64,000 nt of DNA from Gemmatimonadota bacterium (GTDB taxonomy: Bacteria; Gemmatimonadota; Gemmatimonadetes; Gemmatimonadales; Gemmatimonadaceae): the NCBI GenBank assembly GCA_016719105.1, contig JADKAQ010000002.1, forward strand, positions 632,273 through 696,272, written 5' to 3'. The notes beneath the pieces were generated by a model. It was not told the DNA's origin. It did not search any database and was given only the letters and a program-made list of their open reading frames with translations. Every line of letters begins with the position of its first letter. Position 1 is the stretch's first letter. Shown here piece by piece: positions 42,373 through 51,859 of this stretch. A program made the translations under genes and the position numbers.

Positions 42373-43755
42373 GTGCCCAAGACTGTCCGCAAGACCCTCG
42401 ACGGGCTGCGATCGTCCAAGCCCGTCCTCCCCACCTCGACCACGCCGGAGTCGCTGCGTGAGTTGATGGCCGTGCGCGAAATCGTGCACGCCTTCCTCAA
42501 CGCCGACCGTCCCGAGGAGGTCTTTCAGTTCGCGCTCGACCGCGTCAGTCCGCTGGTCGGGGCGACCTTCGCCTCCGTGTACCTCGTCGACGGCGTCTCC
42601 GAGCTCATGCACCTCGTGGCCGCGCACAACTTCCCCGAGCGCTATCAACCATGGCTCGGCGAAATGCGCGTACGACTCGGCTTCGGCCCCAGCGGCGAAG
42701 CGGCGGCCGAGAAGCGGATCATCGAGGTCCCCGACGTCTTTGCCGATTCCGACCTCGACGACTGGGTCGAGGTGGCCTCGGAGCTCGGCTTCAAGTCACT
42801 CGTCGCCCTCCCCCTGCAAACGGCCAGCAAGGTGCTGGGGGCGGTGACGTTCTACTTCGCCGACTCGGGGGCGCGGGGCAAGGAATCCCGCGGCATGATG
42901 CGCCTGGTGGCCGACCAGATGGCCGCCACGGCCGAAAAGGCGTCGCTCATCGATCAGTTGCGGCGGACCAACGCGGCGCTCACCGAGGCCAACGCCGAGC
43001 TCGAGGAACAGTACGCCGCGGTCGTCGAGGCGCGGCGCGCCAAGGACGAGTTCCTGGCCAACATCTCCCATGAGCTGCGCACCCCGCTCACCTCGGTGCT
43101 GGGCTACATCTCCATCCTGCAGGAGGAGCTCTCCGGGCCGCTCACCGACGGGCAACGGCACGACCTGCTGCACGTGAAGCGGTCGAGCGAGCGATTGCTG
43201 GAGCTCATCGAGGACCTGCTGGAGCTCACGACGCTGACGCGAGGCGACATCTCGCTCTTCGTCGAGGAGTTCGACCCGGCGCTGGTGCTGCAGGAAGTCG
43301 TGGCGACGGTGGCTGGGCGGCCGAACGAGGTGGAGCTGCGGGTCGACGAGCCGCCGCCGTTCCTGCCGCGCATGAAGTCGGATCGCAAGAAAATCGCCCG
43401 TATCCTCGTTAGCTTGCTCGGCAACGCCTACAAGTTCACCGCGCGCGGGCACGTGCAGGTCGGCGTGACGCTGGTGGGCGATCGTGTGCAGTACCGCGTC
43501 TCGGACACCGGGATCGGGATCCCCATCGAGGCGCAGGCGACGGTGTTCGAGGAGTTCCGCCAGGCCGATGGCTCGGTCACGCGCCGCTATGGCGGCTCGG
43601 GGCTGGGGCTGGCGTTGGCGCGGCGGCTCTCCCGCCTGTTGGGGGGAGACGTGGAATTGGTATCGGCAACGGGGATCGGGACGAGCTTCACCGTCTCGCT
43701 CCCGCTCGAGTTCGAACCTGCGCGCGACGCGCGGGGCAACCTCACGATCACGTAA
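42373..43755 (+). CDS. GAF-domain sensor histidine kinase
   Basis: 460 aa. Residues about 30-185 form a GAF domain (VREIVHAFLNADRPEEVFQF, HNFPERYQPWLGEMRV), a coiled-coil follows (about 190-230), then HisKA with ANISHELRTPLTSVLGYISI and HATPase with N-box LVSLLGNAYKFTARG, G1 DTGIGIP and G2 GGSGLGLALARRL. No membrane segment, so a cytosolic sensor. GTG 42373 is chosen because TAAACT at 42359-42364 would start transcription about there (leaderless). It opens a ten-gene operon. Confidence 0.88.
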   Translation: MPKTVRKTLDGLRSSKPVLPTSTTPESLRELMAVREIVHAFLNADRPEEVFQFALDRVSPLVGATFASVYLVDGVSELMHLVAAHNFPERYQPWLGEMRVRLGFGPSGEAAAEKRIIEVPDVFADSDLDDWVEVASELGFKSLVALPLQTASKVLGAVTFYFADSGARGKESRGMMRLVADQMAATAEKASLIDQLRRTNAALTEANAELEEQYAAVVEARRAKDEFLANISHELRTPLTSVLGYISILQEELSGPLTDGQRHDLLHVKRSSERLLELIEDLLELTTLTRGDISLFVEEFDPALVLQEVVATVAGRPNEVELRVDEPPPFLPRMKSDRKKIARILVSLLGNAYKFTARGHVQVGVTLVGDRVQYRVSDTGIGIPIEAQATVFEEFRQADGSVTRRYGGSGLGLALARRLSRLLGGDVELVSATGIGTSFTVSLPLEFEPARDARGNLTIT

Positions 43756-43761
43756 TCGGGC

Positions 43762-44049
43762 ATGACCCAACGACGCACGATGCAGGAGATGCGCACGACG
43801 CTCGCCCCCGCCGATGTCCTGGCGGCGGCCAAGGAGTTCTTCTCCCGTCGCATCAACATCTACGCCGCCTTCCCCGAGCAGGAGAGCGCCGCGCACCTCA
43901 CGCTGCGCGGGCAGGGGGGAGAAGAGATCGTGATCGGCGCCATCCCGCGCGACGGGGCGACGCTGGTCACCGGGGCCTCGTACATGTTCGACGCGCAGGT
44001 GTCGCGCTTCTTGTCGACGTTGCCGCGCGCCGCCGAGGTCCTGGCATGA
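43762..44049 (+). CDS. Small conserved-looking protein of unknown function
   Basis: 95 aa, starting 6 bases after the kinase gene and overlapping the next by 4 bases (ATGA), so translated as part of the operon. The N-terminal 30 residues look helical (PADVLAAAKEFFSRRINIY), then a beta-rich part with AHLTLRGQGGEEIVIGAIPR and a short C-terminal helix. No membrane segment or motif is recognised. Confidence 0.7.
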   Translation: MTQRRTMQEMRTTLAPADVLAAAKEFFSRRINIYAAFPEQESAAHLTLRGQGGEEIVIGAIPRDGATLVTGASYMFDAQVSRFLSTLPRAAEVLA

Positions 44050-44381
44050 GCGCCGCGACGCCGTTCACGACGCAGCTCCGGAGCCGTCCCGAGGGGATCC
44101 GCCTTGGCACGGGAAACGAGCCGGTCATCACGCTGCGGGTGCAGATCCCCGAGGTGTGGGATACGATTCGCGTCGACGCGCCGGCAGACACGCCGGTGTC
44201 GGTGGTGAAGGAGCGGGCGCTGCAGGCGCTGATGCCTGACGAGTCCGCGCATCACGCCGACTACGTCATCAAGCTGGCCGGTTGGGAGGTGCTCGACGAG
44301 CGCGTCTCGCTGACCGATGCCGGCGCGAAGCAGGGGTCGATCTTCCTCCTCACCAGTCGTCGTCGTCATCCCGTCCGCTGA
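44046..44381 (+). CDS. Ubiquitin-like (beta-grasp) small protein
   Basis: 111 aa. The middle and C-terminal part reads like a ubiquitin-like fold: strands VITLRVQIP and DTIRVDAPADTPV, helix SVVKERALQALMP, then DYVIKLAGWEVLDERVSLTDAG and GSIFLLTSRR. It lacks a C-terminal Gly-Gly, so it is not a ThiS/MoaD-type carrier; it is nearer to EsaB/YukD-like or RA-like domains. It lies between a small unknown protein and a MoxR ATPase. Fold call is by eye and moderate. Confidence 0.6.
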   Translation: MSAATPFTTQLRSRPEGIRLGTGNEPVITLRVQIPEVWDTIRVDAPADTPVSVVKERALQALMPDESAHHADYVIKLAGWEVLDERVSLTDAGAKQGSIFLLTSRRRHPVR

Positions 44382-45415
44382 GCCACACGACCGTTCCCCC
44401 GACGTCCTCCCCCGCTGCCGCCACGACGCCTGAGGCGTTGCTGGCGGCCGCGTCGCGTCTGCGCGAGGAAGTGGCGCGGCGCATCGTGGGACAGCGCGAG
44501 GTGCTCGACGAGATCCTGATGGCGATCCTGGCCGGCGGGCACGCGCTCCTGGTGGGGGTCCCCGGGCTGGCCAAGACGCTGATGATCAAGTCGGTGGCCG
44601 ATGCGATGCAGCTGGACTTCCGGCGCATCCAGTTCACGCCGGATCTCGTTCCCAGCGACATCACCGGGACCGAGATCCTCGAGGAGAACACAAGCACCGG
44701 CGGGCGCTCGTTCCGCTTCGTGAAGGGCCCCGTCTTCGCCAACATCGTCCTGGCCGACGAGATCAACCGCGCCCCGCCGCGCACGCAAGCGGCGTTGCTC
44801 GAAGCGATGCAGGAGCACCGCGTGACGGCGGCCGGCGAGACGATGCGGCTGCCGGAGCCGTTCTTCGTGCTGGCGACGCAGAACCCGATCGAGCAGGAGG
44901 GGACCTACCCGCTCCCCGAGGCGCAGCTCGATCGGTTCCTCTTCGACATTCGCGTCGGCTATCCTAACGAGGACGAGGAAGTGGCGATCCTGCGGGCGAC
45001 GACCGGGCGCTCGGAGGTGGAGCTGGTGCCGGTGCTGGACGGCGCGCAGACGCTGGCGCTGCAGCGGCTGGCGCGCGATGTGGCGGCGAGCGAGCCGGCG
45101 CTGCGGTACGCCGCCGCGCTGGCGCGTGCGACGCGCCCCGACTCGTCAGGCGCCCCGGAACTCGTGCGGAAGTACGCGCGCTGGGGGGCCGGGCCACGCG
45201 CGGGGCAGGCGTTGATCCTCGGCGCCAAGGCGCACGCGCTGCTGTCGGGGCGCATGGCGGTGGCCCCGGAGGACATTCGTCGCGTGGCGGGGCCGGTGTT
45301 GCGGCATCGCGTGCTGCCGAACTTCGCGGCGGAGGCCGAGGGGATCGGGGCGGAGCGGATCGTGCGCGAGGTGCTGGAGCGGGTGAGCGCGCCGTCGAGC
45401 GGCGTGCGGCTTTAG
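44378..45415 (+). CDS. MoxR-family AAA+ ATPase
   Basis: A chaperone-like ATPase usually paired with DUF58 and VWA proteins. Walker A-type GVPGLAKT, Walker B IVLADEINRAPPRTQAALLEAM, sensor LATQNPIEQEGTYPLPEAQLDRF. The frame has no ATG or GTG near the expected N terminus: CTG 44378 overlapping the upstream stop (CTGA) gives the usual 30-residue lead, TTG 44438 gives a shorter one and TTG 44282 a long overlap, so the start is unsettled. The 3' end shows a strong preference for G-ending codons up to the skew switch at 45.48 kb. Confidence 0.88.
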   Translation: MSHTTVPPTSSPAAATTPEALLAAASRLREEVARRIVGQREVLDEILMAILAGGHALLVGVPGLAKTLMIKSVADAMQLDFRRIQFTPDLVPSDITGTEILEENTSTGGRSFRFVKGPVFANIVLADEINRAPPRTQAALLEAMQEHRVTAAGETMRLPEPFFVLATQNPIEQEGTYPLPEAQLDRFLFDIRVGYPNEDEEVAILRATTGRSEVELVPVLDGAQTLALQRLARDVAASEPALRYAAALARATRPDSSGAPELVRKYARWGAGPRAGQALILGAKAHALLSGRMAVAPEDIRRVAGPVLRHRVLPNFAAEAEGIGAERIVREVLERVSAPSSGVRL

Positions 45416-45437
45416 GGTACGGAGAGGGAGGGAATGG

Positions 45438-45490
45438 TACGGGTGATGGGGGGTGGGGGGCGTATGTTGTTGTTGGGGGGGGCCCCCCAA
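45438..45490. other. G-run cluster ending in G8C6 palindrome, at a GC-skew switch
   Basis: Between moxR and the DUF58 gene, several G runs (3 to 8 long) on the plus strand end in TTGGGGGGGGCCCCCCAA (45473-45490). The 60 bases to the left hold almost no C, and the 110 to the right are C-rich. It could form a G-quadruplex or a hairpin. Confidence 0.6.
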
Positions 45491-45598
45491 TCGTCGCGGC
45501 CGTTCGAGCGCGCGCGCCTCGTCCCCCCGCTACCGCCCGCCGCTCCCACGCCCCCGTCGCTCCCGCTCCCCCCCTCGCGCGCGCGCTGACCCCCTCGC

Positions 45599-46471
45599 AT
45601 GTCGATCCCGCGCGAGTACGGCCCCATCCTCGACGCGGTTCGCGGCCTCACCTGGCCGGCGCGCCGGCGGGTGAGCGGCGTCCACACCGGTTCGCACCTC
45701 TCGCGCCTGCGCGGGCGTGCCCCCGAGCTGAGTGAGTACCGGCTCTACCGCCAGGGCGACGACCCGCGCCAGCTCGACTGGAAGCTCCTCGCGCGCAGCG
45801 ATCGCGCCTTTACCCGGCTCTCCGACGATCGCGCCGTCCACCCCACCTGGTTCCTCGTCGATGCGTCGGCCTCCATGGCCTTTCCCTCGGCGTCGCAGGC
45901 CAAGTGGTGGATGGCGCGCGCCCTGGCGACGGCGCTGGCGTCGATCGCCCAGCGCGCCGGCGACCCGGTGGGGGCGATCATCGTGGCCAGTGGCGGGACC
46001 GCACACGTGCGCGCCCGCACGCGTGCCGACGTCCTGGTGGAGCTGGTATCGGCGTTAGGCAGCGTGGTGCCGGCGGGGGCGGCCGAGGCGGCGCCGTCGC
46101 TCGTGCTCGTCCCCGAGCGCGCGCGCCTCGTCATCCTCTCCGACCTGCTGGGCGACGAAGGAGCGCTCCGCCACGCGGCCGCGGCGCGCACCAGCGCCGG
46201 TGGCGACGTGCACGTCCTGCACATCGTCTCGCGCGAGGAGCTGGAGCCACCGGCGTCCATCGCCCTCGCGGTCGACCCTGAGGACCCCACCGTCGAGCGC
46301 CCCTTCGACGCCGCGGCGCGCGCCGCCTACGTCGCACGGTTCGCCGAATGGCGCGAAACCACCGCACGGGCCTGGCGACTGGCCGGGGCGACCTATCGTC
46401 AGGTGCAAGCGGAGGACGACCCCGGCCTCGTGGCGCGCGCCGTGGCGACCGGCGCGCGTGAGGGGCGCTAG
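45599..46471 (+). CDS. DUF58 domain protein
   Basis: A 290-aa MoxR partner. DUF58 signature ELSEYRLYRQGDDPRQLDWKLLARSDRAFTR, followed by a von Willebrand-like fold with FLVDASASMAF (degenerate MIDAS, DxSxS). No membrane helices. In related operons DUF58 proteins work with MoxR and BatA-type membrane proteins in envelope or metallo-protein assembly; the target is unknown. It is 3 bases upstream of the BatA-type gene. Confidence 0.9.
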   Translation: MSIPREYGPILDAVRGLTWPARRRVSGVHTGSHLSRLRGRAPELSEYRLYRQGDDPRQLDWKLLARSDRAFTRLSDDRAVHPTWFLVDASASMAFPSASQAKWWMARALATALASIAQRAGDPVGAIIVASGGTAHVRARTRADVLVELVSALGSVVPAGAAEAAPSLVLVPERARLVILSDLLGDEGALRHAAAARTSAGGDVHVLHIVSREELEPPASIALAVDPEDPTVERPFDAAARAAYVARFAEWRETTARAWRLAGATYRQVQAEDDPGLVARAVATGAREGR

Positions 46472-46474
46472 CGC

Positions 46475-47876
46475 ATGCTGACGCTGGCCGCTCCGTGGGC
46501 CCTCGTGGCCGGCGCTGTCGCCTCGGCGGTGGTGCTGGGGTTGCACCTCCTGGCGTGGCGCCGCCCCGCGCCGACGCTGCTCCCCACGGCGCGCTTCGCC
46601 CCGCCCTCGGCGGTGCGGGCCGTGTCGCGCGACCTGCGCCTGAGCGACCGCCTCCTCCTGCTGGTGCGCGTCGCCGTGTTGCTCCTGGCGGGGCTCGCCC
46701 TGGCGCGTCCCGCGTGGACGCCGGCGCGTTCGGGGACGGCGCGGGTCTTCGTGCTCGACGCCTCGCGGCGCGTGGCGCGCGTCGGCGACGTGGCCGACAG
46801 CGCGCGAGCGCTCTCCGCCGGCGCCGCGGTGACCGCCTGGGTGCGTGTCGATTCGGTGGCCCGCCTGCTCTCCGACACCACGCTCGGCCCCCGCGCCGCC
46901 GTGCGCGGCGCGCTGGGTGCGGGGCTCGTCGCCGCGGTGCGCGAAGCGGTGCGCCTCGCCCGCGTGCACGACACCGTCGAGGTGGTGGTCGTCTCCCCCC
47001 TTTGCCACGGAGAGCTGGGACGCGTCGATGGACGCCGTGCGTGCCCAGTGGGGCGGGGCGGTGCGCGCGATACGCGTCGCCGCCGCGGTCGACTCGTCAG
47101 CCGCAACGCGCGTCGACGGCTCCCGCCCGCCGCGCGAGCTCCCGCCCGCCGGCGATCCGCTCGGGGCGGCCTTCGCCCTCGCGCTCGACTCCACCGCTTT
47201 GTCGCTCCGCGTGACGCGCCTCCCCCTCACCGCCGCCGACTCCGCGTGGGCGCGCGAGGGGGGCGTCGTCGTGTCGTGGCCGGGGACCGCTCGGTCGGAC
47301 TCGGTCGCCGCACCGCAGGCGCTGGTGGCCGGCGACCGGGCGGTGATCGGTCGCTTTGCGCGCGCGCCGATCCCGCTGGCCAGTGGCCGCACGATCGCCC
47401 GCTGGGGCGACGGCACCCCCGCCGCGCACGAAGTGGCGCTCGGCGCGGGATGCCTTCGATCGGTAGGGGTTGGCGTACCGTCGGTCGGGGACGAGGTGCT
47501 GCGTCCGTCGTTCCTTGCGCTGGTTCGCCAGTTCGCCACGCCGTGCGGTGGAGGGAGCGCCGGGGTGATGGACACGGCGCGTGTGGCGGCGTGGGCGCGC
47601 GGGACTGGCACCGGTGCAGCTGCCGGCGTCACGTCGCAGGGCGAGTCGGCGACGGCGCGTCCCGGTGCGGCGCCCGTGGATGGGGGCCAGTCTGGCGCCG
47701 CCACCGCCGCTGCCATCACTGCCGCCACCGCCGACCCGTCATCGCACGACGCCGAGCGGTGGCTGCTGGTGGGCGTCGCGCTCCTGCTCGCCGTGGAGTG
47801 GTGGCTGCGCCGCCGCGTGGCGCAGCTAGAAGTCGAGCGCGCCGACGCGACGCAGGCCACGCGGGAGGCGGCATGA
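46475..47876 (+). pseudogene. BatA-type membrane protein, broken by one frameshift at a C6 run
   Basis: The first part (from ATG 46475) has the BatA N-terminal pair of membrane helices (LGLHLLAWRRPAPTLLPTARF, LLLLVRVAVLLLAGLALARPAW). After EVVVVSP the frame is lost at CCCCCC (46995-47000): removing one C restores SPFATESWDASMD and leads into the long frame ending at 47876, with a last membrane helix (WLLVGVALLLAVEWWL). An intact product would be about 466 aa. The stop overlaps the next ATG. Cause: sequencing error, mutation or slippage cannot be told apart. Confidence 0.8.
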
Positions 47877-49960
47877 CCTCGCCCGCGAGTGCCGGCGCAC
47901 CCATGACGCAGGCGCGCGAGAGCGTGCGGCACTGGCGCCGGCGGCTGCAAGGTGCGGCGGTGCTGCGCGGCGTGCTCGCCGGCGCAGGAGCCGGCCTGCT
48001 CGTGACGGCGATCGCGCGCCTGGCCCTCCCCTCGTCCGCGGCGCCGCTCGTCCTGGGCGCGGTCGCCGCGCTTGCCGTCGCCGTCGGCACCTGGTGGCGC
48101 ACCGCCGCCTTCGCCCTCTCCACGCAACGCGCCGCGCTCTGGCTCGAGGAGCGTGCACCCACGCTGCGCTACGCGCTCGTCACCGCCGCCAACGACGACG
48201 TTGCGCCTGCCGCCCAGCGCTCGCTCGAGCAGGTGCTGCGTGGCTCCACGTGGGAGGCGCCGGCGCGCGCCGCACTCTGGCGCTCGCTCGCAGGTCCGGC
48301 GGTCTTCGCCGCCGTCGGCGCGACCGCGATCGCCGTCGTCCCCGCCGACGGGTCGATCGGTCGCGCGGGATCGCCGACATCCGCCACCGGTGCGGCGACC
48401 GCGTCGGTCGCCCCGTTAGGCGCGGTCACGGTCTCGCTGCGCCCGCCGGGCTACACCGGGCTGGCGCCGCAACAGCTCGAATCTCCGGCGTTGCTGCGCG
48501 CGTATCCCGGCAGCGTCATCACGCTGCAAGGGGCGGGCGATTCGACCACGACGCAGGTCACGCTCGACGACCGCCAGCTCCCGGTGCGAGCCTCGGGCGA
48601 TCGTTGGACGAGCGCACTCTCCAGCGCCAGCGCGCGTGCACTACTGCGCGTGCAACGCGTGGGCGGCGACGCTCGGCTCATCGCCCTCGAACCGCTCGTC
48701 GATTCGGCCCCGCGCGTGACGCTGCACGCCCCGGCGCGCGATTCGATCCTTCGCACGCCGAAGGGGACTTTCGCGCTCTCCGCCGACATCCACGACGACC
48801 TGGGGCTCGCGCGCGCCTCGTTCGACTACATCATCAGCTCCGGCGAAGGCGAGCGCTTCACCTTCAGGAGCGGGTCGCTCGGCGCACTCGCCGCCGGGAC
48901 GCAGCGCGACGGTGCCTTGCGCGCGACGCTCTCCCTCGACGCGCTGGGGCTGCAACCGGGCGACGTGTTGCACCTGCGGGCGGTCGCCCGCGACCGCAAC
49001 ACCATCTCGGGCCCCGGCATCGGCAGCTCCGACACGCGCACGATTCGCATCGCCCGCACCGACGAATACGACTCGGTCGCCGTCGAGCAGGCCCCGCCCG
49101 CCGAGGCCGACAAGTCGGTGATCAGCCAGCGCATGCTGATCAACCTCACCGAGGCGCTGGTGAAGCGTGCCGCGCGCGCGTCGCGCGCCGACGTCGTCGC
49201 CGAGTCGCGCCGCATCGGGCGCGACCAGGCGCGCCTGCGCAAGCAGGTCAGCGACATCATCTTCTCGCGCCTGGGCGACGATGCCGACGGCGAGCACTTC
49301 CACGGCGATGGGCACGGGCACGCCGAGAACGACTCGTTAGGGAGCGGTCCGCTCACCCCCGAGCAGCTGCTCAAGGCGGCCGAGCGCGCGACGCAGATCT
49401 CGGGCGCCCCCACCGACTTCGAGCACGACGAGACGCCGGTGGTGGCGATCAACCGCCCGATGCTCGAGGCCTACAACGCGATGTGGGACGCCGGACGCGC
49501 CCTCGATGGCGGCGAACCGCGGAAGGCCATTCCGCCGATGTACGTCGCGCTCGCCGCCATCCAGCGCGCGCGCTCGGCCGAGCGGCTCTACCTGCGCGGG
49601 ACGCCACCGCGCGTGGTCGTCGACCTCGCGCGCGTGCGCCTGACGGGGAAGGACAAGGGGACACCCGGGGCTCGCACCCCGCGCCTCGCCACCGACGCGG
49701 CGCGCCGTCCGCTGCTCGAGCGCTTCGCCCGCGCCCTCGACGTGCTGGCACGCGACCCGGGCGCCGGCGTCGATTCGCTCATCGTCTTGCGCCTGGCGGT
49801 CGCCGAGTCGCGCCCGGCCGCCGCCAGCGCGCTGGAGGGGGCCATCGGCGAGCTGCGGGGGTCGCGCGATGCGACCGCATCGCTGCTGCGCGCCCGGCGC
49901 GCGCTCGACGATGTCGTGGTCGCCAGCGACTCGCTCGCCGTGTGGGGGAGCGTGCGATGA
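47873..49960 (+). CDS. DUF4175-type large membrane protein
   Basis: 695 aa, ATG 47873 overlapping the upstream stop. Three membrane helices lie in about the first 150 residues (GVLAGAGAGLLVTAIARLAL, LVLGAVAALAVAVGTWW, and VFAAVGATAIAVV). The rest is a periplasm-facing beta-sandwich region (VTVSLRPPGYTGL, SADIHDDLGLARASFDYIIS) and helical C-terminal half with GHGHAEND His-rich motif around residue 480. Such proteins occur in MoxR/DUF58/BatA operons; biochemical function unknown. Confidence 0.82.
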   Translation: MTSPASAGAPMTQARESVRHWRRRLQGAAVLRGVLAGAGAGLLVTAIARLALPSSAAPLVLGAVAALAVAVGTWWRTAAFALSTQRAALWLEERAPTLRYALVTAANDDVAPAAQRSLEQVLRGSTWEAPARAALWRSLAGPAVFAAVGATAIAVVPADGSIGRAGSPTSATGAATASVAPLGAVTVSLRPPGYTGLAPQQLESPALLRAYPGSVITLQGAGDSTTTQVTLDDRQLPVRASGDRWTSALSSASARALLRVQRVGGDARLIALEPLVDSAPRVTLHAPARDSILRTPKGTFALSADIHDDLGLARASFDYIISSGEGERFTFRSGSLGALAAGTQRDGALRATLSLDALGLQPGDVLHLRAVARDRNTISGPGIGSSDTRTIRIARTDEYDSVAVEQAPPAEADKSVISQRMLINLTEALVKRAARASRADVVAESRRIGRDQARLRKQVSDIIFSRLGDDADGEHFHGDGHGHAENDSLGSGPLTPEQLLKAAERATQISGAPTDFEHDETPVVAINRPMLEAYNAMWDAGRALDGGEPRKAIPPMYVALAAIQRARSAERLYLRGTPPRVVVDLARVRLTGKDKGTPGARTPRLATDAARRPLLERFARALDVLARDPGAGVDSLIVLRLAVAESRPAAASALEGAIGELRGSRDATASLLRARRALDDVVVASDSLAVWGSVR

Positions 49961-50577
49961 GCCCCCGGGCCACCTTCACCTTCGCCACCGCGCAGTACGA
50001 GTCCGGCGACTGGGATTCGGCGCCGCTCGTCCCCGCCAACCTCATCGACTCGGTCGCCCGTTACACCGAGATCGACGTCTCCCCGTCCGGGGTGATCGTG
50101 GCGCTGGGGTCGGAGGCGGTGCTGCGCTACCCGCTCTTGTACCTGACGGGGCACCTGCCGGTCCGCTTCACGGCGCAGGAGAAGCGCATGCTCGCGCGTT
50201 ATCTGGAGCGCGGCGGGCTCCTCTTCGTCGACGATCACAACCACGACGTCGACGGCATGTTCCACAAGACGGCCACCGAGGAGCTTGAGGCGGTGGCCGG
50301 CAAGCTCGCGAAGCTTCCCAACACACACGCGCTCTACTCGGCCTTCTTCCGCTTCGAGGACGGCCCGCCCAACACCTCGCATGAACTCAACGGGTGGGGG
50401 GACAACCTCCTGCACCCGTACCTCATGGCGGCCATGCGCGGCGACCGCATCGCCGTCCTCTACAGCAACAAGGACTACTCGTCGGAGTGGAACTTCCACC
50501 CCGACAACAAGCGCTTCTACTCGGTCGACAACACGCGCTTCGCGGTGAACCTGGTGGTGTATGCCCTCACCCGGTAA
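49957..50577 (+). CDS. DUF4159 family protein
   Basis: 206 aa, overlapping the upstream gene by 4 bases. TFATAQYESGDWDSAP at the start, then YPLLYLTGHLPVRFTAQEK, the motif GGLLFVDDHNHDVDG and a C-terminal NLVVYALTR are typical of DUF4159, an amidotransferase-like fold. No signal peptide is visible. It is part of the same operon and overlaps the next gene by 17 bases. Confidence 0.88.
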   Translation: MSPRATFTFATAQYESGDWDSAPLVPANLIDSVARYTEIDVSPSGVIVALGSEAVLRYPLLYLTGHLPVRFTAQEKRMLARYLERGGLLFVDDHNHDVDGMFHKTATEELEAVAGKLAKLPNTHALYSAFFRFEDGPPNTSHELNGWGDNLLHPYLMAAMRGDRIAVLYSNKDYSSEWNFHPDNKRFYSVDNTRFAVNLVVYALTR

Positions 50578-51859
50578 CCGTCGCCTGCTCGAGGGGGGCG
50601 CTCGCACCGCGGCGTGCTTGGCGTTAGGCGCGCTGCTCTGGCGCGCCTGGTTCCCCGCGCCGGCGGGCGACGTGGCGCTCCGCCTCGCCGGAACCGGCGG
50701 GCTGCCGCAGGCACTGGCGCGCGCGGTGCGGACACCGGTCGCTTCGCTCGATCTGGCCGTCGATTCGCTCCCCGGCGCGAGCGATCGCGCGGTGGCGCGT
50801 GCCGTCGCGGCGGCGGGAACCACGGTGCGATGGACCCTCGCGGCCCCTCCGTCGGTGTCGGCGGCGGTCGCCGAGCCGCTCGCCGAGCCGTCGGGGCGCG
50901 TGCGCCTGGTGACGATCGGTCGCGCCGAGGCGGCGCTCACCGTGCGCGATGCCGCAGGGGCGGTCGATTCGGCCAAACTGTCGACAACGGGCGTGCGCGC
51001 CGTCGATGCCACGATGGACGGGGCGGTGCTCGTACACGGCGCGGGGGCTCTCGCCACCACGATGCGCCGCGACTCGCTCGTCCTGCGCCCGGTCCTGGTG
51101 CTGGGGCGCGCCGGCTGGGAGGGGAAGTTCGTCGCCGCTGCCCTCGAGGAGGCGGGGTGGCGCGTCGACGCTCGCTTCAGCGTCGCCCCGCTCGTCGACG
51201 TGCGGCAGGGCGCCGCGGACGCGATCGACACCTCGCGCTACTCGGCGGTCGTCGTGCTTGACGAGAGCGCCGCCTCGCGCGCCGCGGCGATCGCACGCTA
51301 CGCGCGAAGCGGTGGGGGGGTGATCGTCACCAGTGCCGCCGCGCGACTCACGGCGCTGGCCTCCGTCCTCCCCGCGCGCGCGGGCGAGGCCATCGTCCCG
51401 ACGCTGGGCGCACTCTCCGGCGAACGCCCTCGGCGCGCGCTCGGAGGGGTCGCGCTCACCTCGGCGGCCCGTGATGCCGTCACCCTCGAGCGCACGGGGA
51501 ACCGCGCGCGGATCGTGGCGGCGCGCGTCGACGCGGGGCGCGTCCTGATGATGGGGTACGACGACACCTGGCGCTGGCGCATGGAAGGCGACGACTCGGG
51601 GCCGTCGGCGCACCGTGCCTGGTGGTCGTCGCTCGTGTCGTCGGTGGCCTACGCCCCGCCCGTGCAGCTGACGGCCACGCCCTCGGTCGACGAGGCGCCA
51701 CTCGCGGCGTTGGTCGAGGCGTGGGGCCCCCCCAGCGACCTCGCCGCCGACACGGCTCCCCCGGTCTCCTCCGTCGCCTGGGACCGATTGCTCTTCGCTG
51801 CCTTCCTCCTCGCACTCCTCGCGGAGTGGTCTTCCCGTCGCCTTCGCGGAGCCCGATGA
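50561..51859 (+). CDS. Glutamine-amidotransferase-like membrane protein of the BatA/DUF4159 operon
   Basis: A 432-aa protein with one N-terminal hydrophobic helix and one near the C terminus (LLFAAFLLALLAEW). The central part has VVVLDESAASRAAAIARYARSGGGVIVTSAAA, the flavodoxin-like core seen in membrane GATase1-like proteins, and GRVLMMGYDDTWRWRM, a motif repeated in such operons. No catalytic Cys is visible. Family call by context and pattern. Confidence 0.72.
   Translation: MPSPGNRRLLEGGARTAACLALGALLWRAWFPAPAGDVALRLAGTGGLPQALARAVRTPVASLDLAVDSLPGASDRAVARAVAAAGTTVRWTLAAPPSVSAAVAEPLAEPSGRVRLVTIGRAEAALTVRDAAGAVDSAKLSTTGVRAVDATMDGAVLVHGAGALATTMRRDSLVLRPVLVLGRAGWEGKFVAAALEEAGWRVDARFSVAPLVDVRQGAADAIDTSRYSAVVVLDESAASRAAAIARYARSGGGVIVTSAAARLTALASVLPARAGEAIVPTLGALSGERPRRALGGVALTSAARDAVTLERTGNRARIVAARVDAGRVLMMGYDDTWRWRMEGDDSGPSAHRAWWSSLVSSVAYAPPVQLTATPSVDEAPLAALVEAWGPPSDLAADTAPPVSSVAWDRLLFAAFLLALLAEWSSRRLRGAR

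Noticed and set aside
44046..44381. ThiS/MoaD-type sulfur carrier
   Set aside because: The C terminus is Arg-rich and has no Gly-Gly, and no activating enzyme gene is nearby.
45453..45674. Small plus-strand open frame between moxR and the DUF58 gene
   Set aside because: Its translation is Arg/Pro/Ser low-complexity from the skewed G/C tract and runs into the DUF58 gene in the wrong frame.
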